Shown in pieces: positions 48,766 through 61,172 of a DNA stretch of 64,000 nt (the first letter of the stretch is position 1; the number at the start of each line of letters is the position of its first letter). The stretch covers positions 68,341,001 to 68,405,000 of the forward strand of contig NC_134112.1 of NCBI RefSeq assembly GCF_040939455.1. Direction: 5' to 3'. The stretch comes from Microcebus murinus. Its lineage: Eukaryota; Chordata; Mammalia; Primates; Cheirogaleidae. Both the position numbers and the translations under genes were made by a program. The notes beneath the pieces are model-generated. The model ran no database searches, was not told the DNA's origin, and saw only the letters and a list, made by a program, of their open reading frames with translations.

Positions 48766-50064
48766 AAATAAAAAACCTGAGGGGCTGACTAAGGCTTTAT
48801 GATTAAAAATGACTAAAGCCTACCATAAATGTCAAGTGTGCCTTAGAGAAAAAGTAATGCATACCTTAAAGTATCTAAAATATATGGGCTGAAAAGGTTA
48901 GATCTTTGTAAAAGACATTGGTGAAAAGGCTTTGAAAGGCATCCTCTGCTACTTATGCCCCAGGACAGACAACATGTACTACACGACTGTGGGGAGAAGC
49001 AACCAGCAGTAGACGGGACATCTGTATCCTCAAGCCATTAGCCATCTCCAACCAAAGTGTCCACTCTAATCCCCTCACTCAGAGCACTTTAGCAGGACAG
49101 TTTCCTGGTTGACTTTCCCAATTTCAGTTGTTTCATAACATACTTTTCATAATATATGGTCGATTATTGGTTCCTACTTAGGAACTAAATCTCTTTTTCA
49201 GCCACAAACACATGGCCAAATGAATCATCCACTGGCTGGTGAACTTGATTGCTTTATTGCTTTTGCTTCTTTTCAAGTGAGGAAGATAACGCCTTCCTAG
49301 GGAAAAGATACAAAGAATCCTGAGGTCAGTGTCGACGTGATTACAAGATATTCATTATCTCTTTCTCAGACTGCTAGTGAAATGACCAACAAAATATAAA
49401 ATAAAGGCAAATATGTAGTACTTCTGAAAACTAGGAAAGGTCTATGAAGATGTCAGAAACTACCAGGAATTTCTGATGGAAAATAGCAGATAGGCCTAGA
49501 CTAGAGGCCATGGTTGAAGGTTGACTCACCACCATGCTGTGAGAAAATGAGTCAGTATTGCCAAGATGGAAATAAATAACATCTTGGGGAACACTACCAA
49601 ACATTGCCTAACTTGAGAAGTGAGTTTTAGAGACAAAGTTAAAACAAAGGGGCAGAAAAGAAACAGAACACCTGTCCTTCTATTTATTGATTTTGGATCA
49701 ACCACATTTGTAGGCAGAGCACCTAAAATGTGTCAGGGATCCTACAATAACTGGAGAGATTCCACAGTCCAGTAAACCAGCCCTCTCTCCACATTACAAA
49801 CTACAGTTGCTCTGGATTTTCTGATAGTTTTTATTATTAACAAATAATCAATCAATACAGCATGTATTATTTTCAGAAAGAAATGTATTATTATTTATAA
49901 TTACCTGGAACACACAAAAATAAAAAGTTATAGCAATTTTGTTAATACCTAAAGTATCTGATTACACAATAAATATGTAGCTTTTCATTATAGCAACAGT
50001 AACATTTTTTTTAAAAATCCCATTAAATCAGGAAAAATACATATGAGTAGGAAAACTTCACAAT
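48766..50064. other. Unassigned sequence
   Basis: No gene or named repeat was recognised in this stretch before the Alu. Confidence 0.5.
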
Positions 50065-50079
50065 AAGAATGGAGAACCC

Positions 50080-50417
<338 letters not shown>

Positions 50418-50432
50418 AAGAATGGAGAACCC

Positions 50433-50699
50433 TAGAGTTGTGCAGTTACTATAAGCCTGATAATTTTCCTTAACTTGAGGGAATAAAGCAACTCAAAACA
50501 GACCCATAGAGATCCTTTCCTTTTTGTAATTTGATTGTATTAATGTAATTGTCAAATGGAAAAATAATTGAGGGTTTTTTCCTCTCTAAATTAAACTACC
50601 ATTATGTTTAGTGAAATATTCAGATCTTAAGTTTATTATCAATGGCATTTAACATAATAATCAAGATTTTAAAAAAAACTCTTTCACTTTATTTTAGGC
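50433..50699. other. Unassigned sequence
   Basis: No gene or named repeat was recognised. Confidence 0.5.
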
Positions 50700-51680
50700 C
50701 TCCTCCTAGTCAATATTTCTACCCTCAACCTTCCCCACCTCTCCACTCCCCACAAATAGCCAAATATTATTCTGACTTTTTCATACAGATTATTTTTGTC
50801 AGTTTTTGAACTTTATATAATAATAATCTTTTGTGTGGTGCTTTTATTTTTAATAAAGAGTTTTTTTGACATTTATATCATTATATATATCTGCAGTTTA
50901 TTCTTTTTCATTATGCTATTATATTGTATTAATATACCATTCCGTTTTTGTCCATTCTCCTGTTGTTTATTAATTCTCCTGTCAATGGTTAATTCAATTA
51001 TTTCCAGTTTTCAAGGATGTTTATATAGTAAGCAGTCTTGGAAAATAGAGATAGTGTCTCTTTCTGGAGTAAAATTTACTACTATTACAAAAGGCTTGGG
51101 TTTCCTAAATTCAGGGTTTCTTTAATGTAATGCAACCCACTGCCTATGCAAGCTTTCATAGAAGCCCATCAGCATCTTTCTTAGGAGACTGGGGACAAAG
51201 GAAACTGACAAAAATATACTGATGATGGAAGAGTCTCCTGCTTTCTGCCAGAAAACAATGAACTGTGGCAACTTAATTTGTTAATGTGAAAATAGGATCA
51301 ATTCTCACAGTTCTTGACAGTGCTTTTGATTGGAAGAATATTAGTGTGTAATTTTCTTTTTGATAATGACCTTTTCAAGTTCTGGTATCAGGGTTATATT
51401 CAGCTCATAAAACAAATTAGGAATTTTCCCCTCCTCCTCAATTTTCTGAAAGTATTAAGGTAAAATTAAAATTATTTCTTCTTTAAATGTTTGATGAAAC
51501 TCATTTGAGAAACCAACTAGGCCTAGAGGTCTCTTCCTGAAAATTTTAAATTTCAAATTCAAATCTTGAATGGATAAAGACATTAGTCATATGTTTTTTA
51601 TTGTGCCAGTTTTGGTCATTTGTGTTTTTCCAAGAAATTTGGTATGCTTCTTAGATTTTTTTTTTAGCAAATTTTGGAAA
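50700..51680 (-). mobile_element. Decayed L1M fragments
   Basis: About 50700-51040 is antisense L1 3' sequence (cattatgctattatattgtattaatataccattccgtttttgtccattctcctg). About 51350-51680 is antisense ORF2 (tctggtatcagggttatattcagctcataaaac; ccaactaggcctagaggtctc). They may be one element with an internal deletion. The 109-codon frame at 50796-51125 lies antisense to the first piece and is not a gene. Confidence 0.55.
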
Positions 51681-52079
51681 TTTTCAGCTATAATTTTTTT
51701 TTAATTTGCTATTTTATTCTCTGTTCTTCCTCTTTGTTACTTAAATCACATTTCTTAGACTGATTGAGATCACCTCAGTTTTTTTACTGAGGTGCTATTT
51801 TTTTGTTTTCTGTCTTTTCCCCTCAACCTTCTTTCTTTCTGTTTTTCAGTTTGGTATTTTATATTTACCTGTCTTAAATGTCATTGACGCTTTCTTCATT
51901 CAAGTACAAACTGCTGTTATACTAAGCCAGTGAATTTTCAGATATCATACTGTTCATGTTTTGAACTTTTAATATGCTTATTTTTATATATTTTTAATTA
52001 ATCTTCTGAAAGCTCCTATCTGTTCATTTATTCTGTCCATCCATTTTTTTATATTTTACATTGTTGTTGTTAGGAAAAC
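51681..52079. other. Unassigned T-rich sequence
   Basis: No gene was recognised. A short inverted pair, cctcagtttttttactgagg, lies at 51773-51792. Confidence 0.45.
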
Positions 52080-52084
52080 ATCTT

Positions 52085-53095
52085 TTCTTTTTAAATTTCA
52101 AAATATTAAGAGGCTACAGATGTTTGAGGTTACATGGATAGTTTTTGTAATGCTTGAGTCCTGGCTAAAGCTGTGCTTGTCACCCAAATAGCATTCATAG
52201 TACCCATGAGATTGGTTTATTTCCCGTTCACCTGTTTGCTTTCCATTGAGTTTTACTTCCCTGTGTGCACTTGTGTGGTCATTGGTTATTTCCAATTTAA
52301 TAATGAGTACATGTGATGTTTGTTTTTTCATTCTTGAGACACTTCACTTAAAAGAATGGATTCCAGTTCCATCTAGATTGTTGCAAAAGGTGTCAATTCA
52401 TCTTTTTATGGCTGAGTAGTACTCTGTGGTATACATATACCACATTTTATTAAACTATTCATGAATTCATGGTTGCTTGGTTTGATTCCACATCTTTGCT
52501 ATTGTGAACTGTACTGCAATAAACATTTGAGTGCAGGTATCTTTTTGATAAAATGACTTCTTTTCCATTGTGTAAATTTCCAGTAGTGAATTTCCTGGAT
52601 CAAATGGTAAGTATACTTTTAGTTTCTTGAGGAATCTCCATAGTGGTTTCTATAGGGATTGTACTAATTTGCAGATCCACCAACAGTATATAAGCATTCC
52701 TTTCTCTCTGCATCCATACCAGCATCTATTGTTTTTGGACTTTTAGATAAAAATCATTCTAATTGGGGTAAGGTGATATCTCATTGTAGTTTTAATTGGC
52801 ATTTCTCTAATGATTAGTGATGTTGAGCAGTTTTTCATATGTTTCTTGGCTATTTGTCTTTCTTCTTTGGAGAAGCATCTGTTCATGTCTCTTGCCTAAT
52901 TTTTAATAGGGTTATTTGGTTTTTTCCTGCTTATTTGCTTGAGTTCTTTGTAAATTCTGGTTGTTAGCCCTATTGGATATGTAGCTTGTGAATATTTTCT
53001 CCCATTCTGTAGGTTGTCTGTTTTCTCTGTTGATCACTTCCTTAGCTATGCAGAAGCTTTTTAGTTTAACAAATCCCATTTGTTAATTTTTAAAT
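52085..53095 (-). mobile_element. Strepsirrhine-type L1 3' end, 5'-truncated
   Basis: Minus-strand L1 beginning aatttcaaaatattaagaggctacag. It has a 3' UTR lacking the long C-run of the youngest copy, then ORF2 C-terminal sequence in reverse (cattcttgagacacttcacttaaaagaatggattcc; cttttagataaaaatcattctaattgggg) to about 53095. It stands between the youngest L1 and old L1M in divergence. Confidence 0.87.
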
Positions 53096-53175
53096 TTTAA
53101 ATATATTAATATATTATATATAAATATATATTGATAAATATAAATTATATATTATATATATAATATATATTAAAA
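53096..53175. repeat. AT-only palindromic tract
   Basis: About 80 bp composed almost only of A and T, with repeated tatatta, aatatat and atatatataat words that can pair with each other. It abuts the 5' truncation point of the preceding L1. Confidence 0.75.
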
Positions 53176-53539
53176 TTTTTTCTTCTCTTTCCATACATTC
53201 TTTTTTCTTAGCTTATCATAAAGAAGAGCACTAAAAGCTGTTACAAAAGTGTTTTTTTCCCAAGAAAAGTAATCTACTATTGAGTTTTAAATAAATCTGT
53301 ATGTAACAAATTTAAATAATTAAAGATTATGTCATATCACTGTTTTGAGTTTGCTTAGTGAAGGAAAAGAGACATACAATTGAACTATAAAGCTTATTAG
53401 TGATGGTATTAGTTCCAGTTATTTTCAGTGCAGATTGACACTATATAACACATGGTAATTATATATTTCAATTTGAAACATCTGAGAAAACACTATCTAT
53501 AGTAAGCATATGTTCCAAATTGTTACAGATGCTCCTATA

Positions 53540-53800
53540 TCAAAAATATCTTGCTTGTAAGTGGGACCTACACTATGGGTTGCAGGGCCATAAAAGTGGA
53601 ATAATAGACATTGAAGGCTCCAAAGGTGGGAGGGTGGGAGGAGGGTGAAGGATGAAAACTTACTTATTTGGTACCATGTGTACTGTTCAGGTGATGGGGA
53701 CTGAAAGTCCAAACCTTACTGTTAGATAATATATCCATGTAACAAAACCACACTTGTATGCCTTAAATATATTGAAATTTTAAAAATATATATTTACAGA
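53540..53800 (+). mobile_element. L1 3' UTR fragment, sense strand
   Basis: The order cttgcttgtaagtgggacctacactatggg, then ggctccaaaggtgggagggtgggaggagggtgaaggatg, then tatccatgtaacaaaaccacacttgtatgccttaaatat matches the 3' UTR end of primate-age L1. The G-rich run at 53628-53645 (GGG, GGG, GGG and GGG separated by A, T and AGGA) is a textbook G-quadruplex motif. Confidence 0.8.
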
Positions 53801-55998
53801 AAAAATTGTGTAGAATGTTTGAAAAAATTGGGGGATATTTAATTTATTTGTGTTCTTTTTAAGAAAAGTCACTTAATCTGATACGTGAGTATGGGTGTGT
53901 GTTAGCTTTTCCTTGGACCCTTAGGGGAACTTATTTAAAAATATATTTAAACAACAGAAACCTTGTCTCCTTACCATCTTTAAACAAAGTCCAAATACAT
54001 CACCTTGAAATTCAAAACTTTCTAAAGTCAGGTCTCAATATACTTTTAAAATCTTATATATTTTTATTTCTCCTCCACCCCAAATGTACTATATTCAATC
54101 CATACCAGTATACTTGTCATTTTCTGAAAAAAACCCTTTATTTTCCCATGTCAGTTTCTTAGCCCAGAATATCCTTCCTCTATATCTCCACCTGTCAAAA
54201 TTCTACTCATCTTCCAAGAACTACTCATATCATCTACTCCACAAAGCTGTCTCTAATTTTAGATTATGCTCATTATTCAGGTATTTTGAGGTATTTAAAA
54301 ATATTTTTGAGTGAGAGGGTAGATTTTTCTAATAAGAAATAAATAATAGTGACCTCAATGTTTATAGCATCTCTTCAGATTAGTGATTCTCTTTAAAAGC
54401 AAAAGTAAGTACAGTAAACTGGCATAATATTCATTTTTATTCCCTTTGGTAAAAATTTGTCACTTTGTAACATGGTGATTTTTATGAGCATATAGGAAAT
54501 ATTTTTAATCCACTAGGATGTGTGTCTTATAACAAGGTAAAGAAATCCAGCTAGATGGCTATCCAACATTAGACATGGTTTCCTTTTGAAGCAAAAATAG
54601 AACTATGGCTGCAGACCAGAAACCTTTTCATGGATATGATGTACCACTCTTCTAAAAGTATTTGCAGGGAGAATTTGGCATGAGATTTAGGTATCAAAAT
54701 TACTTTTAATATTACTCTCACCATGTTGGAAATATAGTAACCACATAGTTTGTGAGTTAAGAGTACATCCCCATTCTTCATATTAGAGATAGGATTTTTT
54801 TTTTATTCTTTCCTAGAAATGAATATCTGTACTTGCAGATCCCTTGGGCTTGGAGGCAGCCTGAAATGATTACCAGATCTCAGGTATCCTCAGGTTAGAA
54901 TAACAATTCTATGGTTTTCTAAGATGACTTGGAAAAGTTATATGATTGTGAAGGCTCAGAGTTTTTCCAGAATTGATTCAGCCCAGTCCTACTTCTAGCC
55001 CAAAGCAGCTCCAAGGACCAGGGAAGGAATGATTCTTTCATCTTGGGTTTTTTGTTATCCAATCACTTCACAATCTAATGACTCAGGATTAATGAACAGT
55101 CACTAAATATCTTAGTCATCAATAGAAACTTTTTTGAGGATTAATCACATTTTGAATTTGCTTTTATGAAATTATAAGACTTTTTTAATGCTGGGCAATA
55201 AACAAATTAATATTTTGTGTTACTAACAGCCTTATCTGCTATAGTATAGATGAATAATTAGATTTATGATATTGATATATCGTAGTAGTTACAAATAATA
55301 TAATGCATATTCCAGAAAGCAGAAAGGCATTCATCCTATCCAAATTACCAGTTTTTTACCAAGTATTTATTGATTCAAATTTTGAATCTTACAATTTTAA
55401 TAATATTTATATATTCATCTACAGACTCTTAAATTAAAACATGCATTTTTAACAACTGGAATGTTTTAAAAACTACAAAAAATGGCTATAACAAAAACCT
55501 ATTAAAATGCATTTGACTAAAAAATATGAGATTAAAAAATGTATAGAAAATTTATATTTTCATAATGGTATAACACAAAATCAAAAGAAACACATACCCC
55601 ATAGAATACTATTTTCACTGTAATACTTTGTCCATATTAGGCATTGCTTTGAGTTTATTGTTTTATTCATTCTTAGGATATAAGGACAATACTTAGCAAT
55701 TTAAAGATTATACCACATCAATTTACTACTATAAAATTTGCAGTTTTTGTTGCTTAGAAACAATAGAATGAAGATGCTGTTATTTACCCTTCTTTGTACA
55801 TAGTTAAGAATTATGGAACATACTAAAAGAACTAATACACTATGGTTTGTGATTAAAATTATGTTTCTGTTAAAATGGGAATTCTACAAATAGTGAGCCT
55901 TATTAATGTTATGAGGGATATGAAACAGAAGATACATTATTAAATTCTAATCTATAGCTAGGTCTTTAGTCTTAGTGGAGAAGATTTATTTTCTAATT
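53801..55998. other. Mostly unassigned sequence with a possible L2 piece
   Basis: About 54090-54290 resembles sense L2 (agcccagaatatccttcctctatatctccacctgtc; ctactcatcttccaagaactactcatatc). The remainder shows no gene or named repeat. Confidence 0.45.
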
Positions 55999-56190
55999 CC
56001 AATTATTATTATTTTTTTTTAATTTTACTTCTTTTTTTTTTCTTTTTTTTTATTTCAGCATATTATGGGGGTACAGATTTTAAGGTTTAAATAAATGCCC
56101 ATTTCCCCCCCTTCCCCCAAAAGTCTGAGTCTCCATCATGACCATCCCCTAGATGGAGCACATCTCACTCATTATGTATGTATATACTGG

Positions 56191-56214
56191 CCCCCCTCCC
56201 CCCTCCCACCTGCC
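56191..56214 (-). promoter_or_regulatory. L1 3' UTR G-quadruplex motif
   Basis: The plus-strand C-runs here read on the element's sense strand as runs GGG, GGG, GGGGGG and GGGGGG separated by cagGt, A and A. Mammalian L1 3' UTRs commonly hold such a polypurine G-rich run. The fragment at the start of the window has a similar run at 90-111. Confidence 0.75.
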
Positions 56215-56263
56215 CAATACCCTATTACTGTAGTACCTATGTGTCCACTTAGGTGCTACTCAG

Positions 56264-59200
56264 TTAATACCAGTTTGCTGGAGAATATATCTGGTGCTTG
56301 TTTTTCCATTCTTGGGATACTTCACTTAGTAGTATGGGTTCCAGCTCTAACCAAGAAAATATAAGATGTGCTATATCACCATTGTTTCTTAGAGCTGAAT
56401 AGTACTCCATGGTATACATATACCACATTTTATTAATCCATTCTTGGATTGATGGGCACTTGGGCTGTTTCCACAGCCTTGCAATTATGAATTGTGCTGC
56501 TATAAACATTCGAGTGCAGGTGTCTTTTTTGTAGAGTGTCATTGGATCATTTGGGTAGATGCCCAGCAATGGGATAGTTGGATCAAATGGTAGATTCACT
56601 TGTATCGCTTTAAGGTATCTCCATATTGCTTTCCACAGAGGTTGAACTAGTTTGCAGTCCCACCAGCAGTGTAGGAGTGTTCCTCTCTCTCCGCAACCAC
56701 GCCAGCATTTATTGTTTGGAGATTTTTTGATAAAGGCCATTCTCACTGGGGTTAAGTGATATCTCATTGTGGTTTTGATTTGCATTTCCCTGATGATTAG
56801 AGATGTTGAGCATTTCTTCATATGTTTGTTGGCCATTCTTCCGTCTTCTTTAGAAAAATTTCTGTTCAAGTCCTTTACCCACTTTTTAATGGGGTTATTT
56901 GATTTTTTCTTCCTAATTTTCGTGAGTTGTAACTATATTCTAGTTATCAGTCCCTTATCGGATGCATAGGATGCAAAAATTTTCTCCCATTCTGTAGGTT
57001 GTCTGTTTACTTTCATGACTATTTCTTTGGCTGTGCAGAAGCTCTGTAGTTTGATCATGTCCCATTTATTTATTTTTGTTGCTGCTGTGATTGCCTTTGG
57101 GGACTTCTTCATAAACTCTTTGCCCAGGCCAATGTCTAGGAGAGTGTTTCCAACTTTTTCCTCTAGAGTTCTAATAGTTTCATACCTTAGGTTTCAGTCT
57201 GTTATCCAGCGTGAGTTGATTTTTGTGAGAGGTGAAAGGTGTGGGTCCTCTTTTAGCCTTCTACAGGTGGCTATCCAGTTTTCCCAGCACCATTTATTGA
57301 AGAGGGATTCTTTTCCCCAGCGTATGTTTTTGTCTGCTTTGTCAAAGATGAGATGGCTATAGGAGGATGGTTTTATATCAGGATTCTCACATCTGTTCCA
57401 CTGGTCACTATTCCTATTTTTGTGCCAATACCATATTGTTTTAATTACTACAGCTTTGTAGTATAGTTTGATATCTGGCATATTAATGCCTCCCATTTTG
57501 TTTTTGTTGCCTAGAATTGCTCTTGATATTCGGGGTCTTCTTTGGTTCCATACGAAGCGTAAAATTATTTTTTCTATATCTGTGAAGAATGCTGATGGGA
57601 TTTTAATAGGTATTGCATTGAATCTGTAGATCAGTTTGGGTAGTATAGACATTTTGGTGATATTGAGTCTGCCGATCCACAAGCATGGTATGGATTTCCA
57701 TCTGTTTACATCCTCTGCTATTTCCTTCCTCAGTGTTTCATAGTTCTCCCTGTAGAGGTCTTTTACATCCTTGGTTAAGTATATTCCTAGGCACTTTAAT
57801 TTCTATGTTGCTATTGTGAAGGGAATTGAGTCTTTGATTTGGTTCTCAATGAGATTGTTGTTGGCGTATAAGAATGCCTCTGATTTCTGTGTATTGATTT
57901 TGTATCCTGAGACTTTACTAAATTCATTGATCAGTTCCAGGAGTTTCTTGGTTGAATCCTTGGGGTTTTCTAGATACAATATCATATCATCAGCAAACAG
58001 TGAAAGTTTGATCTCTTCTGCCCCTATTTGGATACCTGTGATTCCATTTTGCTGTCTGATTGCTGTAGCCAAGACTTCCAGCACCATGTTGAACAGAAGT
58101 GGAGATAGTGGGCAGCCTTGTCTGGTTCCAGTTCTAAGTGGGAATGATTTCAATTTCTCCCCATTCAGTATGATGTTGGCTATGGGTGTGTCATATATGG
58201 CTTGTATCATTTTTAGGTATGTCCCTTCTATGCCTATTTTCTTAAGTGTTCGTATCATGAAAGGGTGTTGAATTTTGTCAAAAGCTTTTTCTGCATCTAT
58301 TGAAAGAATCGTGGTCTTTGTTTTTGCTTCTGTTTATGTGGTGAATTGCATTGATAGATTTACGTATGTTGAACCATCCCTGCATCCCTGGGATGAAGCC
58401 CACTTGATCGTGGTGGATTATTTTTTTGATAAGTGTCTGGATTCGGTTAGCTAAGATTTTGTTGAAAATTTTTGCATCTATATTCATTAGGGATATTGGT
58501 CTGTAGTTTTCTTTTTTTGTTGCATCCTTTCCTGGTTTTGGGATCAGAGTAATATTCGCTTCATAAAAGGTGTCGGGGAGGTTTCTGTTCTTCTCGATGT
58601 TGTGGAATAGTTTCTGCAAGATAGGTACTAGTTCTTCTTTGTAAGTATGGTAAAATTCAGGTGTGAAGCTATCTGGACTGGGACTTTTCTTTTTAGGGAG
58701 ATTTTTAATTGCTGTTTCTATTTCAGCTGTTGAGATTGGTCTGTTCAGGGAATCTATTTCTTCCTGGTTGAGCCTAGGGAGGCTGTGTGTTTCTAGAAAT
58801 TTGTCCATTTCCTCCACATTTTCTAGTTTGTGTGCATAAAGATTTTTGTAGTATTCATAAATTGTATCTTGTATCTCTTTGGGATCAGTTGTGATATCTC
58901 CTTTTGTATTCCTGATGGAGCTTATTAGAGATTTCTCTTTTCTGCTTTTTGTTAGCTTAGCCAATGGTGTGTCAATTTTGTTTATTTTTTCAAAGAACTA
59001 ACTTTTTGTTTTATTAATCTCCTGAATAGCTTCCCTGTTTTCAATTTCGTTTAGTTCTGATTTGATCTTGTTGATTTCACTTCTTCTGCTGGGTTTGGGG
59101 TTGGTCTATTCTTCTTTTTCCAGCTCTTTGAGTCGTTTCATTAGATTGTCTATTTGTGATCTTCTTGTCTTTTGGTTATAGGCATTTATGGAGATAAACT

Positions 59201-60136
59201 TTCCTCTCAGAACTGCTTTAGCTGTGTCCCAGAGGAGTTGATAACTTGTCTCTCCATTGTCGTTTTCTTCATAGAACTTTTTTATTTCCGCCTTGATTTC
59301 TTCATTTATGAAGTAATCATTTAGTAGGAGGTTGTTTAATTTCCACGTTTTTGTATAGAAATGTGAGTTTCTGTTAGGGTTGATTTCTACTTTTATTCCA
59401 CTGTGATCTGAGAAGGTACATGGTAGATTTCTATTTTTTTTAAATTCTTGAGATTTTCTTTGTGTCCTAGGATATGGTCAATCTTAGAGAATGTCCCGTG
59501 AGCTGATGAGAAGAATGTATATTCAGTGGATTTTGGGTAGAATGTTCTGTAGATGTCAGTCAGACCCAATTGTTCTAGAGTTTTGTTTAAGTTCATTATT
59601 TCTTTATTAATTTTCTGTTTAGAGGATCTGTCTCATGCCGTCAGTGGGGTGTTGAAATCTCCGGCGATTGTGGAGTTGCTGTTAATCCATTTGATTAGCT
59701 CCAGTAAGGTTTGCTTTATGAATCTGGGTGCACCTAAGTTGGGTGCATATATATTTAAAATTGTTATCTCTTCTTGTTGAACTGTGCATTTCACCATTAT
59801 ATAATGACCCTCTTTGTCTTTCACTATTTTTGTTGGTTTAAAAACTAAATCGTCTGAAATTAGAACTGCCACACCAGCCTTCTTTTGGCTTCTATTTGCT
59901 TGGAATATTGATCTCCACCCTTTTATTTTTAGTCTATATGCATCCTTGCAGGTTAGATGTGTTTCCTGAAGACAGTATAGACTTGGCCTGTATTTTCTTA
60001 TCCATTCAGCCAGCCTATGTCTCTTGAGTGGAGAGTTTAAGCCATTCACATTTATTGAGAGAACTGATTGGTAAGGTAGATTACTGATCATTCTGTTGGG
60101 TTGGATGTTGTTGCTATGATTTCTGTCTTGAGCCAT
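56264..60136 (-). pseudogene. ORF2: L1 ORF2 (endonuclease-reverse transcriptase), inactivated
   Basis: ORF2p nicks target DNA and reverse-transcribes L1 RNA. The frame starts at 60136. The endonuclease keeps SINVNG (Asn31), QETH (Glu58), NIYAPN and AGDFNTPL (Asp160, Asn162), and then stops at 59633-59635. The reverse transcriptase follows, with [18 protein letters not shown] and [14 protein letters not shown]; the catalytic FADD is intact at 57986-57997. The C-terminal cysteine motif CX3CX7HX4C lies at 56654-56707, and the natural stop is at 56264. The span equals about 1290 codons, normal for primate L1. Damage: stops at 59633, around 59060-59110 and 58980-59010, and at 57803, 57194 and about 56938, plus two frameshifts near 59415 and 58300 that cancel each other. 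No functional protein is possible from this copy. No repaired sequence is proposed. Confidence 0.93.
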
Positions 60137-60177
60137 TGTAATATCTGGCCTTTAATATCTTTGGGTTTTGGTTGTTT

Positions 60178-61172
60178 TTATATTCGTGGGTTATTATTAT
60201 GATGTTCCGTGCGTAACGCTGTTTTGAGTACTTCTTGTAGGGCTGGTCTTGTCTTGGTGAATTCTCTGAGCCTTTGCTTGTCTGAGAATGTTTTTATTTC
60301 TCCTTCATATACGAAGCTTAGTTTTGCAGGGAATAATATTCTAGGCTGGGCATTGTTTTGTTTCAAAAGAGTGAGAATGGGGCCCCAGTCTCTCCTTGCT
60401 TGTAAAGTCTCATTAGGGAAGTCTGATGTTACTCGAATTGGCTTTCCCTTGTATGTTACTTGCTTCTTTTGTCTTACAGCTCTTAGAAGGGCCTCTTTAG
60501 TTGATACTTTGGTCAGTCTGATGACTGCGTGTCGTGACGTCTTCCTGTTTGCGTTGAATCTCCCAGGGGTCCTCTGAGCTTCTTGAACTTTTGTATATCA
60601 AGCTTTTGAGCAAGGCCTGGAAAATTTTCCTCTATTATACCTTCAAACAGCTTGTCCAACCCTTGAGTGTTGTCTTCTTCCCCTTCTGGTAACCCTATGA
60701 CCCTCACATTAGGTTTCTTCACATAATCCCACAGCTCTTGTAGGCTTTGCTCTTTTCTCTTGTTTCTCTGCTCTATTTCTGTGACTGATTTATTTAATTG
60801 GAGGGTGTTATCTTCAAGCTCTGAGATTCTTTCTTCTGTTTCATCTACCCTGTTCTTGAGACTTTCCACTGTATTTTGTAGTTCCTTGAATTGATTCTTC
60901 ATTTCCAGGAGTTCGGTTACACTTTTCTTCATTATGTCTATTTCTTTTCCCATATCCTGGAGGCTTTTTGTGGTTTCTTTGTGTTGGTTATTGAGTTGTT
61001 GTTGCAGCTGGGTGAGTGTTCTTATGATCCACATACGAAATTCCTCTTCTGTCATATTGGTTGCCTGATTTTGGTCGGTGTCCGTTTCTAGGGGGCTGGT
61101 GCTCTTCTTTGGGGGTGTGTTTTCCATTTGGTTCTTTATATTTCCTGAGTTCTTTCGCTGATTTCTTCCCAT
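60178..61172 (-). pseudogene. ORF1: L1 ORF1 (RNA-binding chaperone), one frameshift
   Basis: ORF1p coats L1 RNA as a trimer and is needed for retrotransposition. The reading frame starts at 61172 (MGRNQRKNSG). It has a basic and polar N-terminus, a heptad-rich coiled coil at about residues 45-140 (ELLEMKNQFKELQNTVESLK), then the RRM domain beginning near residue 143 (QELWDYVKKPNVRVIGLPE). At about residue 193 the frame shifts, next to a T-run at 60589-60592 (an A-run in sense) that appears one base short. The original frame then runs out after about 26 codons. The C-terminal domain continues in another frame and is visible at 60178-60366 (FPAKLSFVYEGEIKTFSDKQ). The full span corresponds to about 331 residues, close to the usual 338. 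A single indel separates it from an intact frame. Confidence 0.93.

Noticed and set aside
57771..58271. 166-codon open frame on the plus strand
   Set aside because: It lies exactly antisense to the L1 ORF2 reverse transcriptase (including the FADD box) and its residues reflect the complement of that code. There is no sign of an independent gene.
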